Shown here: positions 55,937-63,943 of the stretch, one piece after another
Layout of the letters: every line of letters begins with the position of its first letter
Numbering within the stretch: position 1 is the stretch's first letter
Assembly: GCA_002423105.1 (NCBI GenBank)
Contig: DIUT01000043.1
Span: 84,942 to 148,941 of the forward strand
Direction: 5' to 3'
DNA: 64,000 nt
From: Geobacter sp. UBA6151
GTDB lineage: Bacteria > Desulfobacterota > Desulfuromonadia > Geobacterales > Pseudopelobacteraceae
Made by a program: the position numbers and the translations under genes
The notes under the pieces: generated by a model
What the model saw: the letters and a program-made list of their open reading frames with translations, nothing else
Database searches by the model: none
Told to the model about the DNA's origin: nothing

Positions 55937-56456
55937 CAAGCCGGTAATCCTTCATTGCCTGGAAACGATCATGGCGTCGGGAGTCAATGAAGTGATCGTT
56001 GTAACCGGAGCCAACGGTGACGCCGTTGCGGCTGCGGTCGAACATCTCGCCGTGAAGCTTGTTCGCAACCCGGCCATTGATGGGGATATGGCAGGATCGG
56101 TCAGGATCGGGTTGACCGCTGTCAGTAGTGAAAGCAGCGGCGTGATGATCTGCCTGGCTGACCAGCCACTTATCACTGCATGCACCTGTCGGCAATTATT
56201 GAGACAGCACGCCGTCACTCCGGAGGAGATACTCATCCCGGTATTTGAAGGGAAAAAAGGACATCCGACCATCTTTCCTTACGGACTTTTGCATCCGTTT
56301 TCTGAGGATATGACATTACGCGACGTTGTCGGAAAAAATTCTCGGCGGGTACGGCTGATCGAAGTTTGCGACCATGGGGTGGCGCTGGATATGGATACCC
56401 CCTCGGATTATCAGGACATGCAGGAGTTTTGGGTACACAAAGAGAGCGCCATATAG
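55851..56456 (+). CDS. MocA-like molybdenum-cofactor nucleotidyltransferase
   Basis: 201 aa, NTP_transferase_3 family. LMLAAGASRRMGTCKQLL is the nucleotide-binding signature, followed by NPAIDGDMAGSVRIGL and the LADQPL metal site. It would attach CMP to the molybdopterin cofactor (MocA-type) for the cluster's molybdenum hydroxylase. The ATG at 55851 has AGAGGAGA upstream and overlaps the XdhC gene by 86 bp in another frame. It is the last gene of the cluster; a truncated PreA-like gene follows. Confidence 0.87.
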   Translation: MEPRVSALMLAAGASRRMGTCKQLLQLGDKPVILHCLETIMASGVNEVIVVTGANGDAVAAAVEHLAVKLVRNPAIDGDMAGSVRIGLTAVSSESSGVMICLADQPLITACTCRQLLRQHAVTPEEILIPVFEGKKGHPTIFPYGLLHPFSEDMTLRDVVGKNSRRVRLIEVCDHGVALDMDTPSDYQDMQEFWVHKESAI

Positions 56457-56485
56457 ATGATCTTGAAAGTCATGGGAGTAACTAC

Positions 56486-56983
56486 ATGTATTCTAATCTG
56501 AGTACCGCCTACCTTGGCATCAAGTTCCCAAACCCCTTTATCCTTGCCTCGGCACCACCAACCGCCACCGGTGATATGGTGCGGCGGGCCTTTGAAGCGG
56601 GCTGGGGCGGGGCGGTGGTCAAGACTCTCATCAACGAACCGGTGCATAACCTGCCCAACCGCTTTGCCGTCATCAGAAATGGCAACCGGATCACCGGTTT
56701 TGAAAACCTGGAACTATTGAGCGAACAGTCGCCTGACCAATGGTACCAGGATATTGCCACCATCAAGGCTGATTTTCCCCACTGCCCGATCATCGGCAGC
56801 ATCATGGGCTGTGGCGTTTGTCACATCGCCTGCCGCGACGGCGGCTATCAGGCCATTCGCTGGAACCACCGTCTGCCGGAGATCGATCAGGCAACCTGCA
56901 CCGCTTGTTCGTTGTGCAGCCAGGTCTGTCCGTCTGGGGCGATCAGTATGGGATGCAGAAATGAACGGAAAAAGCGGACATAG
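56486..56983 (+). pseudogene. PreA-like gene with a 238-codon in-frame deletion
   Basis: 165 codons, still open. Residues 1-108 match the start of the PreA-like protein at 58387 (NPFILASAPPTATGDMVRR), then G108 is joined directly to the cysteine equivalent to C347, and the ferredoxin part continues to the end. The TIM barrel core and the first cluster cysteine are missing, so it cannot be an active dehydrogenase. The junction has a short GGC/TGTGGCG homology. The end has extra residues CRNERKKRT in place of the intact stop. Confidence 0.85.
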
Positions 56984-57010
56984 GTTTACCTTTTGCTTGT
57001 GTCCTTAATT

Positions 57011-57301
57011 TCAGGCAGCCAATGCAAGCGGCAGTGGTTCAATAACGGGTCTTGGTTTGTTTCTGGTCTGCCAGAGATCCCATTTTACCTGATTTGACAT
57101 CCATGATTCCGGTGTTGTGTTGGTAAGCAGCGCAACTCGTATCGCCATGTCGGCAGTCATTGCTGTATGGCCGTTCAATAAGCGTGAAAGATGAGGGCGC
57201 GAAACACCCAGTCGGGCTGCTACTTCACCTACAGTCATCTCTGCGGGTAAAAACTCACGCAAGACTTCGCCCGGATGGGCTGGATTATGCATAATTGCCA
57301 T
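57011..57301 (-). CDS. higA: HigA-family antitoxin
   Basis: 96 aa. MHNPAHPGEVLREF, then a Xre-type HTH (TVGEVAARLGVSRPHLSRLLNGHTAMTADMAIRVALL) and SWMSNQVKWDLWQ, the classic HigA layout. It follows the toxin gene by 13 bp on the minus strand. It would bind HigB and repress the operon. Confidence 0.92.
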   Translation of the reverse strand: MAIMHNPAHPGEVLREFLPAEMTVGEVAARLGVSRPHLSRLLNGHTAMTADMAIRVALLTNTTPESWMSNQVKWDLWQTRNKPRPVIEPLPLALAA

Positions 57302-57314
57302 GATTGTTTCTCCT

Positions 57315-57593
57315 TTAATGGTAATCCTGGTAATCTACCAGCACGGCGTTTTCTTCTTCAAATCTGAAGGTTATTCGCCAGTTGCCGTTAACAGTTATTG
57401 CCCAGTGTTCTTCCAGCGTTCCGCTCAGCTTGTGTAGCCGCCAACCAGGAGCATTCATATCTTGCGGGGATGCAGCATCGTCAAGACGTGTCAACTGAAT
57501 ACGGAGCCTTGTGGAATGGTTTGGCTGAATTCCAGCTTTTGAGCCTGTTTCAAAAAAGTTCTGAATACCTTTATGTCTGAAGCTCTTTATCAT
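57315..57593 (-). CDS. higB: HigB/RelE-superfamily toxin
   Basis: 92 aa. MIKSFRHKGIQNFFETGSKAGIQ start, RLRIQLTRLDDA, LHKLSGTLEEHWAITVNGNWRITFRFE and a D-Y-x-D-Y-H end match HigB-type mRNA interferases. The toxin gene comes first, as usual for higBA. The pair lies between two PreA-like copies and beside a Cache-gene fragment, consistent with recombination in this region. Confidence 0.92.
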   Translation of the reverse strand: MIKSFRHKGIQNFFETGSKAGIQPNHSTRLRIQLTRLDDAASPQDMNAPGWRLHKLSGTLEEHWAITVNGNWRITFRFEEENAVLVDYQDYH

Positions 57594-57637
57594 GCCTAAA
57601 GCGTAACCTGTTAGCTAACAGATGACAAGAATATTTC

Positions 57638-57700
57638 AGTCGGTACTGCTTACCACTGCGACCGTCTTGATTCCGGTCTTTAAAAATGCTGCCGGAAAAC
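57638..57700 (+). pseudogene. 5' fragment of the Cache-domain gene
   Basis: CGGTACTGCTTACCACTGC and a later CTGCCGGAAAAC match 36970-37056 of the Cache gene with internal deletions. It ends two bases before the GCCAAC palindrome of the fourth module, at the same point as the fragment at 38716-38792. Confidence 0.75.
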
Positions 57701-57701
57701 A

Positions 57702-57716
57702 GCCAACAGAGTAGGC
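57702..57716. promoter_or_regulatory. GCCAAC-N3-GTAGGC palindrome, module copy 4
   Basis: One change from the perfect palindrome (GTAGGC for GTTGGC); half site GTTGGC at 57731. It is 80 bp before the -24 GG of the promoter at 57779. Confidence 0.65.
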
Positions 57717-57778
57717 AGCTGTAGGCATAAGTTGGCAGTGCCTGCTTCTTTAACCTGCTGATATTTATACAAACAGTC

Positions 57779-57797
57779 CTTGGCATGTATGCTGCAA
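57779..57797 (+). promoter_or_regulatory. Sigma-54 promoter, module copy 4
   Basis: CTTGGCATGTATGCTGCAA, with GG at 57782 and GC at 57794, 59 bp before the ATG at 57838. Confidence 0.78.
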
Positions 57798-57837
57798 ATT
57801 GTATGGGCAAGTAAATAAAGCAGAGGAGGAAAAGCAG

Positions 57838-58284
57838 ATGAAGAAAAAAAGCACGGCAGTAATCGGGATGGTGGTTTGTTTCATGATGATGACGTCTATG
57901 GCCTGGTCACTTGATATACCCGGCGTCCCCAACGGCACGGTCACTGACGGCAATCTGGTCTGGCTGAAGAACGCCAACTGTTTTGGCAAAAGGAACTGGA
58001 ATGATGCCATGAGTGCTGCCGCAAGCCTTAAATCCGGCATGTGCGGTCTGACGGATGGCTCCAAAGTCGGTCAATGGCGTCTCCCCACTAAAGATCAGCT
58101 GGTAAGAAGATCAAAGAACAAGCAAGGATTCAACAACGTCCAGGCAGACTACTACTGGTCGTCCAGTACCGACGCAGGTTACAAGGCAAGCGCCTGGGAC
58201 GTGAGCATGTACAGCGGCTACGTGAACAGCAACTATAAGGACGACAGCTACTACTACGTTTGGCCCGTTCGTGGCGGACAGTAG
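57838..58284 (+). CDS. Secreted DUF1566 protein, copy 4
   Basis: 148 aa: signal (MVVCFMMMTSMAWS), DUF1566 domain with VPNGTVTDGNLVWLKNANCF, GMCGLTDGS, WRLPTKDQLVRRS, YYWSSSTDAG and YYYVWPVRGGQ. The signal region is almost the same as copies 1 and 3, while the middle differs, as in a family under diversification. GAGGAGGAAAAGCAG precedes the ATG. Confidence 0.85.
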   Translation: MKKKSTAVIGMVVCFMMMTSMAWSLDIPGVPNGTVTDGNLVWLKNANCFGKRNWNDAMSAAASLKSGMCGLTDGSKVGQWRLPTKDQLVRRSKNKQGFNNVQADYYWSSSTDAGYKASAWDVSMYSGYVNSNYKDDSYYYVWPVRGGQ

Positions 58285-58386
58285 GCTATTTGATTCTTTG
58301 GCTATTTGGTCTGAATCGCGGATTGAGAAGGATTACCGGATTGAGAAGGAGTGTCTGTTGAGGCTAAAGATCATGGGAGTAATCAG

Positions 58387-59571
58387 ATGAACACGGCTCT
58401 CTGTACCACCTACCTTGGCGTCCCGATCCAAAACCCCTTTATCCTGGCCTCGGCCCCGCCCACCGCCACTGGTGACATGGTGCGGCGGGCCTTTGAAGCT
58501 GGTTGGGGTGGGGCGGTGGTTAAGACTCTCATCCACGAACCGGTGCATAACCTGCCCAACCGTTTTGCCGTTATCAGAAACGGCGGCAGGATCACCGGTT
58601 TTGAAAACCTGGAACTATTGAGCGAACAGTCGCCTGACCAGTGGTACCAGGACATTGCCACCATCAAGGCTGATTTTCCCCACTGCCCGATCATCGGCAG
58701 CATTATGGGCAGTGCCGACTCGCCCGAGCAATGGCTCTCCCTGGCGCGGGGCTGTCAGGATGCCGGGGCGGATCTGCTGGAGCTTAATTTTTCCTGCCCC
58801 CACGGTTACCCGGAACGGGGGCGCGGGGCGGCCATCGGTCAGAACCCGGACATTGCGGCCCGTATAACCGGCTGGCTGACGAACTGTAAAGAAATAACCA
58901 TCCCGATCATTCCCAAGCTGACCGCTGCGGTGGCCGATATCCGGCACATTGCCGAAGAGCTGGCCCAGGCCGGGGCTCACGGTTTCTGCGCCATCAACAC
59001 CATCCCTTCGTTCTTCGGTTTTGACCTGCATACGCTACGGCCCAAGCCTGATATTGGCGGCATGACCAGTTATGGTGGCTACTCCGGACCGGGCATCAAA
59101 CCGATCGCCCTGCGGGCGGTCAGTGAAATCTGCCAGTCACCCGGTCTGCCAGTGATGGCCAGTGGCGGCATTGCCAGCGGTTTTGACGCAGCAGAATTCA
59201 TGCTGCTGGGAGCGCCGGTGGTGCAGGTGGGCACTGAAGTGATGCTGCGGGGATTCGGCCTGGTGGACAGGATGCAGCAGGAGTTGCGGGAGTTCATGGG
59301 CTGGCATGGCTTTAACACTCCGGCTGATTTCATTGGTCGTTGCAGAAAAAGCGCCATCAGCTTTGAAAAATTGTCCGGCGATTATGACTGTCGTCCCCGG
59401 TTGCTGGCGGAGCGCTGCACCGGCTGTGGCGCTTGTTACACCGCCTGCCGCGACGGCGGCTATCAGGCCATCCGTTGGAACCACAGTCTGCCGGAGATCG
59501 ATCAGGCAGTCTGCACCGCTTGTTCGTTGTGCAGCCAGGTCTGTCCGTCTGGGGCGATCAGTATGGAATAG
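58387..59571 (+). CDS. PreA-like NAD-dependent dihydropyrimidine dehydrogenase subunit
   Basis: 394 aa. Residues about 1-330 are a dihydroorotate-dehydrogenase-like FMN barrel (NPFILASAPPTATGDMVRRAFEAGWGGAVVKT, LELNFSCPHGYPERGRG, IPIIPKLTAAVADI, GLPVMASGGIASG). Residues 340-394 carry two 4Fe-4S clusters (CTGCGACYTAC and CTACSLCSQVC). The domain order matches PreA of the two-subunit pyrimidine reductase; no PreT gene is nearby. The ATG at 58387 follows GGGAGTAATCAG. A truncated copy (56486) and a fragment (33837) exist in the window. Confidence 0.88.
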   Translation: MNTALCTTYLGVPIQNPFILASAPPTATGDMVRRAFEAGWGGAVVKTLIHEPVHNLPNRFAVIRNGGRITGFENLELLSEQSPDQWYQDIATIKADFPHCPIIGSIMGSADSPEQWLSLARGCQDAGADLLELNFSCPHGYPERGRGAAIGQNPDIAARITGWLTNCKEITIPIIPKLTAAVADIRHIAEELAQAGAHGFCAINTIPSFFGFDLHTLRPKPDIGGMTSYGGYSGPGIKPIALRAVSEICQSPGLPVMASGGIASGFDAAEFMLLGAPVVQVGTEVMLRGFGLVDRMQQELREFMGWHGFNTPADFIGRCRKSAISFEKLSGDYDCRPRLLAERCTGCGACYTACRDGGYQAIRWNHSLPEIDQAVCTACSLCSQVCPSGAISME

Positions 59572-59631
59572 TAATGAAGGTGAAAACCGGCAATGACCGC
59601 TAACGATTCTTCTTTCAGAACGGAGTAAAAT

Positions 59632-61809
59632 ATGACCCACCATGTCACAAAATTTTTCATGAGGTTTCTGACGATTATGCTTTCTTTCATCATGTTTACT
59701 GCCTGTTCGTCCAATGATCCGCAACCTGCTGGAATAACTCCACTGACCGCCGAGGCGGTGGGACAGACGCCGCCGGTTGCCGAAAAGCGGGCGTTTTCTG
59801 TGGTTGCGCCAGGCGGTACACGCATGGACGAGTATTACTGGCTGAGGGATGATAGTCGCCAGGATCCCCAGATGCTCGCCTATCTGAACGCCGAGAACGC
59901 CTATACCGATGCGGTCATGGCACATCTGACCGGTTTCAAGGATCAACTCTACAAGGAAATGGTTGCCCGGCTGAAGCAGGATGATGCCACGGTGCCCTAT
60001 CTCTACAAGGATTACTGGTACTACAGCCGTTATGAAGAGGGGAAGGAGTACCAGATTCATGCCCGCCGCAAGGGGAGCATGGATGCCCCTGAAGAGATCG
60101 TGCTCGACATTAATGAGCTTGCCAAAGGTTACAGCTATTACAGCATCGACAACTTCAAGATCAGCCCGAACCAGAAACTGTGTGCCTTTGTTGAAGACAG
60201 TGTCGGCCGTCGCCAGTACAAGCTGCGGATCAAGAACCTTGAGACCGGTGTGATAACCGACACGGGCGTTTCAGGCATATCCTACGGGATCGCCTGGGCA
60301 GCAGACAACGCAACCATCGTCTATGTCTGGAACGATCCGGAGACCCTGCTCAGCAAAAAGGTCAAATCTCACACAATCAACACCGATGCTTCCCTGGATC
60401 CGGTTGTCTACAACGAGCCTGACGATAGCTACTACATGGACGTTAGCCTGAGCCGTTCGGAAGAGTATATCTGCATCTATCTGGAGAGCACCCTGTCTGA
60501 TGAACAACGCTGCGCTGATGTGAACAACCCAGGCCTGTTCAAGCTGATTGCCGAGCGCAAACCTGACTTCAAGTACCAGGCTAACCATCTGGACGGGCGC
60601 TGGGTGGTACGCACCAATTGGAATGCCTCAAATTTCAAGCTGATGACCTTTAGCGATGGCATCTGGAACGGGCGTGAGCAATGGACCGATCTTGTTGCGC
60701 ACGATCAGGCGGTGCTGATCTCAAGCTTCGAGCTGTTCAATAACTTTATCGCCATTAACGAACGTTTTAATGGCCTGACCCGCATCCGGCTCCGTTCCAA
60801 CGCAGGCGTTGAAACCATTGTCGCCGCAGACGAACCGGCATATCTGATGGAGCTGGATGTGAACCGCCAGCCGAATACGGATTGGGTGCGCTATAGCTAT
60901 ACCTCACTGACTACTCCTGCGACCATCTATGAACTGAACAGCATCAGTAAAGAGCGCCGCATGCTCAAGGAAACACCGGTGCTGGGCGGTTTTGACAAGC
61001 GCAACTACGTAACTGAGCGTCAGTGGGCCACTGCCGGTGACGGCACACTTGTGCCGGTGTCGCTGGTGTACCGCAAGGGGTTTGTAAAAAATGGCACCGC
61101 CGCGCTGTTGCAGTACGGCTATGGTTCCTACGGATCCAGCATGGAACCGTGGTTTAACCGCAACGTCATCAGCCTGCTTGATCGCGGCATGGTCTTTGCC
61201 ATTGCCCATATCCGTGGTGGCCAGGAGATGGGCAGGCAGTGGTATGAGGATGGCAAACTGCTCAAAAAGAAAAACACCTTTACTGATTTTATCGATGTTA
61301 CCAAGTATCTGGTGGGTCAGGGGTATGCTGCTCAGGATCGGGTAGCCGCCATGGGGGGCAGCGCCGGTGGTCTGCTGATGGGGGCCATCGCCAATATGGC
61401 ACCATCAAGCTACCGCGTGATTGTGTCACAGGTGCCCTTCGTCGATATCGTCACCACAATGCTGGATGAATCCATTCCGCTAACCACCAACGAATTTGGG
61501 GAGTGGGGCAACCCGCAAGATCCGGTCTACTACAACTACATGCTGAGTTATTCCCCTTACGACCAATTACGAGCAACCTCCTATCCGGCGATGTATATCG
61601 GTACCGGCCTGTGGGACTCGCAGGTGCAGTACTGGGAACCGGCCAAATATGTTGCCCGCCTGCGTGAGCGGCGTACCGACAACAACCTGCTGGTGATGCG
61701 CACCCAGATGGAGGCAGGTCACGGAGGGAGTTCAGGCCGTTTTCAGCAGTATCTGGAGGCAGCGGAGTACTACTCGTTCATGATGAATCAGTTGGGATTG
61801 CGGGAATAA
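59632..61809 (+). CDS. Prolyl-oligopeptidase family (S9A/oligopeptidase B-like) lipoprotein
   Basis: 725-aa serine peptidase. The signal with lipobox FTAC (Cys about 25) predicts an exported lipoprotein, unlike cytoplasmic oligopeptidase B. A seven-blade beta-propeller covers about 80-440 (starting MDEYYWLRDDSRQDPQMLAYL), and the alpha/beta-hydrolase part about 450-725 contains IRGGQEMGRQWYEDGKLLKKKNTFTDF, the nucleophile in GGSAGGLLMG, an Asp in YIGTGLWDSQV and the His in EAGHGGSSGRF. The catalytic triad is complete. The ATG follows CGGAG. It probably cuts short peptides after basic residues; the specificity is inferred from the family. Confidence 0.9.
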   Translation: MTHHVTKFFMRFLTIMLSFIMFTACSSNDPQPAGITPLTAEAVGQTPPVAEKRAFSVVAPGGTRMDEYYWLRDDSRQDPQMLAYLNAENAYTDAVMAHLTGFKDQLYKEMVARLKQDDATVPYLYKDYWYYSRYEEGKEYQIHARRKGSMDAPEEIVLDINELAKGYSYYSIDNFKISPNQKLCAFVEDSVGRRQYKLRIKNLETGVITDTGVSGISYGIAWAADNATIVYVWNDPETLLSKKVKSHTINTDASLDPVVYNEPDDSYYMDVSLSRSEEYICIYLESTLSDEQRCADVNNPGLFKLIAERKPDFKYQANHLDGRWVVRTNWNASNFKLMTFSDGIWNGREQWTDLVAHDQAVLISSFELFNNFIAINERFNGLTRIRLRSNAGVETIVAADEPAYLMELDVNRQPNTDWVRYSYTSLTTPATIYELNSISKERRMLKETPVLGGFDKRNYVTERQWATAGDGTLVPVSLVYRKGFVKNGTAALLQYGYGSYGSSMEPWFNRNVISLLDRGMVFAIAHIRGGQEMGRQWYEDGKLLKKKNTFTDFIDVTKYLVGQGYAAQDRVAAMGGSAGGLLMGAIANMAPSSYRVIVSQVPFVDIVTTMLDESIPLTTNEFGEWGNPQDPVYYNYMLSYSPYDQLRATSYPAMYIGTGLWDSQVQYWEPAKYVARLRERRTDNNLLVMRTQMEAGHGGSSGRFQQYLEAAEYYSFMMNQLGLRE

Positions 61810-61916
61810 ATTATCCATTATATCCTTAACGGCAGTTACTCACGCAACGCCGCTACGAACGCAGAAGAAGATTTTAGGGAGTTAAATAAAATGTCACTTC
61901 CATTGCAGCTAAAATT

Positions 61917-61948
61917 TGGATTCAGGCTTGAAGCCTGCCGGAATGACA
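61917..61948. repeat. REP-like palindromic repeat
   Basis: TGGATTCAGGCTTGAAGCCTGC... ending GGAATGACA. The core CAGGCTT-G-AAGCCTG is a 7-1-7 palindrome. The flanks TGGATTC and GGAATGACA are typical of short dispersed repeats of the 'GTCATTCC ... GGATTCCA' type found in many proteobacteria. The surrounding 292-bp gap 61810-62101 has no supported gene; a G8 run lies at about 62079-62086. Confidence 0.6.
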
Positions 61949-62101
61949 AATAGCGGAAGATGGTCGCTAATCAGGAAATGATGATGTGCTGCGATATTTG
62001 AAGAATAGTCTCTAATACGGGCATAACTTCTGCATTCTGGCCAACACTCTGTTTGATGCGGTTGAGCGGTTCACGCGCGGGGGGGGCTGGTCAATTATGA
62101 G

Positions 62102-63310
62102 TTGGCCGACGAACCGAAAACCGAGGAAAGTAACCAGTATTGGGGGGGCATTTTGAACGTCACAGTACCACTTAATTTTTATGATTATTTGAAAAGAAGA
62201 TGTGGCGGAATCTTCCCATATGTCGAGAAGGAAGTAGCTGCACTCAAAGAAGAAAATGCTATTGGGCCTTTCTCTGACCTGGCAGAATTTGCTATTTATT
62301 CCACTGATTATTTCCGAGAGGAGACTTTGGCGTATATCAAACATCGGCTTGCCATACCTATTGAGCGTTTTGGAGAGCAGAAGGTGATGGAGATGTTGCC
62401 AGAATTCCTAGGACGGGAACCTAAGGTAAAAAGAGACATTGAACATGCCGCTTATGCGTTAGAACTCAATTATGTCTCCGCAGTCAATTTTGAGTTTTTC
62501 GATAAGAAAACTTTTTACATAATGCCAAATCTTTATGAACACTTGGCGCAGACTTCGATTGATATGGATTGCAGCCTTGCAAGGCTGCCTTTTTTAAGCT
62601 GTCTTTTCGTTTATGACTCTTCGCAAGCCATTGACCTCCTGTATCAAATCGATGGAGATGCAGCAACTTCCTACAGCGGGGCAGTCAGTGTTTTTATTTC
62701 CGAAATAGTGTCGGAGGGAGAGCGTAATTTGCTGCTCTACATCGTCCACGCAGATATGAACAATGTGTATTGTGGCATAAAGCGACAGTTGCTCCTACGT
62801 GAAGGTTGGACACTTGAACAGGCATTGCGGACTGACTGGCTTAAAATCAACAATGAGAAAGTGAGTACAGGTGCTTTTTCAATCGAAGACGAAAAGTTTT
62901 ACACATCAGGTCTCAACTTTTTCCGAAGCATCATCAACACAATCCTCTATCTCGGATCAAATGATGCTGACCTGGTTGAACAACTTTCCCCTCATCCGGC
63001 GATGGAAGAGCGGCTTACAAGGACAAAATCGCGTGATAAACGGAAGTATATAAAAGGAGAAATGAAGAAAATTTCTCATACCAACTACATTGTTGTCGGT
63101 CACGACACACCCAAACTACTACCCGGAAACGAGCATGATTTCCAGCAAAAAAGAAGGGAATTGAACATCAGATTTATCGTTCGTGGGCACTGGAGAAACC
63201 AGGTCTGTGGCCCCGAGAATTCTCTGCGTAGGCTCGTTTGGATAAAGCCGCATTATAAAGGGCCTGAAATTTCACAGGTGATAAAAAACCGACCGTATGT
63301 TGTCACTTGA
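62102..63310 (+). CDS. Phage-like protein with AcrVA2-like C-terminal motif
   Basis: 402 codons from a TTG at 62102; no in-frame ATG occurs before codon 95, so the start is uncertain and a frameshift near the G8 run (about 62080) is possible. The protein is cytoplasmic, mixed alpha/beta and lower in GC than its neighbours. The C-terminal block FIVRGHWRNQ ... RRLVWIKPHYKGPE resembles the RGHW-containing end of AcrVA2-type anti-CRISPR proteins and of many uncharacterised phage and plasmid proteins; the upstream LARLPFLSCLFVY segment is also of that kind. Whether it inhibits a Cas12a is unknown. It may belong to a mobile element that continues to the right. Confidence 0.55.
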   Translation: MADEPKTEESNQYWGGILNVTVPLNFYDYLKRRCGGIFPYVEKEVAALKEENAIGPFSDLAEFAIYSTDYFREETLAYIKHRLAIPIERFGEQKVMEMLPEFLGREPKVKRDIEHAAYALELNYVSAVNFEFFDKKTFYIMPNLYEHLAQTSIDMDCSLARLPFLSCLFVYDSSQAIDLLYQIDGDAATSYSGAVSVFISEIVSEGERNLLLYIVHADMNNVYCGIKRQLLLREGWTLEQALRTDWLKINNEKVSTGAFSIEDEKFYTSGLNFFRSIINTILYLGSNDADLVEQLSPHPAMEERLTRTKSRDKRKYIKGEMKKISHTNYIVVGHDTPKLLPGNEHDFQQKRRELNIRFIVRGHWRNQVCGPENSLRRLVWIKPHYKGPEISQVIKNRPYVVT

Positions 63311-63471
63311 CGAATCTCAGTCATTCGGAAAGTAGCTGGAAAGTGGCCGACGGAACCGACCATTTATCAACTGTATGCCGCGTTTGTGCCGGAGAAGTAA
63401 ACTGGTGGAGCAGTAAGGAAGAGCTGTAAAATGCGAAAAAGGCTCAAGAAAACTAACGACAAAGAGGTGTT

Positions 63472-63822
63472 ATGATGGATTGTAGTATCAACTTGAAGGA
63501 AGGTTCACTTGCTGGCCTGTCTCTGGAGTTGAAGCAGGCATTGTCCAGAACGCTACGAGGATTCAACAGAAAAGAGATTGCGGATCAAGTCACCAAAATG
63601 ACAGGTAAGAAATTGTCAAAAGCCATGCTGGATAAGATGGTGTCATCCAATCCGGATTACCAAGCTGACATCATGCAGATACAGGCAATATGTAAAATCA
63701 CAGGTAATTTAGAACCATTCTCTGTAGGCCTTAGGGCTATTGGTGCGGAACTCATAAATTCTGAAGAGATGCAGATGCTGGAGCGAGTTAAAGCCGACTT
63801 AAATATCAACAGGACAACCTGA
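63472..63822 (+). CDS. Small phage-type regulatory/unknown protein
   Basis: 116 aa. The central part FNRKEIADQVTKMTGKKLSKAMLDKMVSSNPDYQADIMQIQAICKITGNLEPF has the layout of small proteins from the early region of transposable (Mu-like) prophages, which read 'R-x-IADRMTELTGE-x-IT-x-AMLN ... LPAFC-x-ATG'. It is predicted to be an HTH-like or nucleic-acid-associated factor. A second ATG directly follows the first, at 63475, with AGAGG upstream. It lies downstream of the AcrVA2-like gene. Confidence 0.6.
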   Translation: MMDCSINLKEGSLAGLSLELKQALSRTLRGFNRKEIADQVTKMTGKKLSKAMLDKMVSSNPDYQADIMQIQAICKITGNLEPFSVGLRAIGAELINSEEMQMLERVKADLNINRTT

Positions 63823-63943
63823 GTATACGCCCCAGAGGCAAAGATGAGATGCCAACAAGACAGTTGGACACCGCCAGCCCGAAAAGACTGGGCTTGCGGG
63901 TCAACTGCCAAGCCGTTGAATCAAAAAAAGGAGATTGAAATAA

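Noticed and set aside
61891..61953. 20-codon ORF with a GGGAG site after the oligopeptidase gene
   Set aside because: Most of it is the REP-like repeat; no conservation can be argued.
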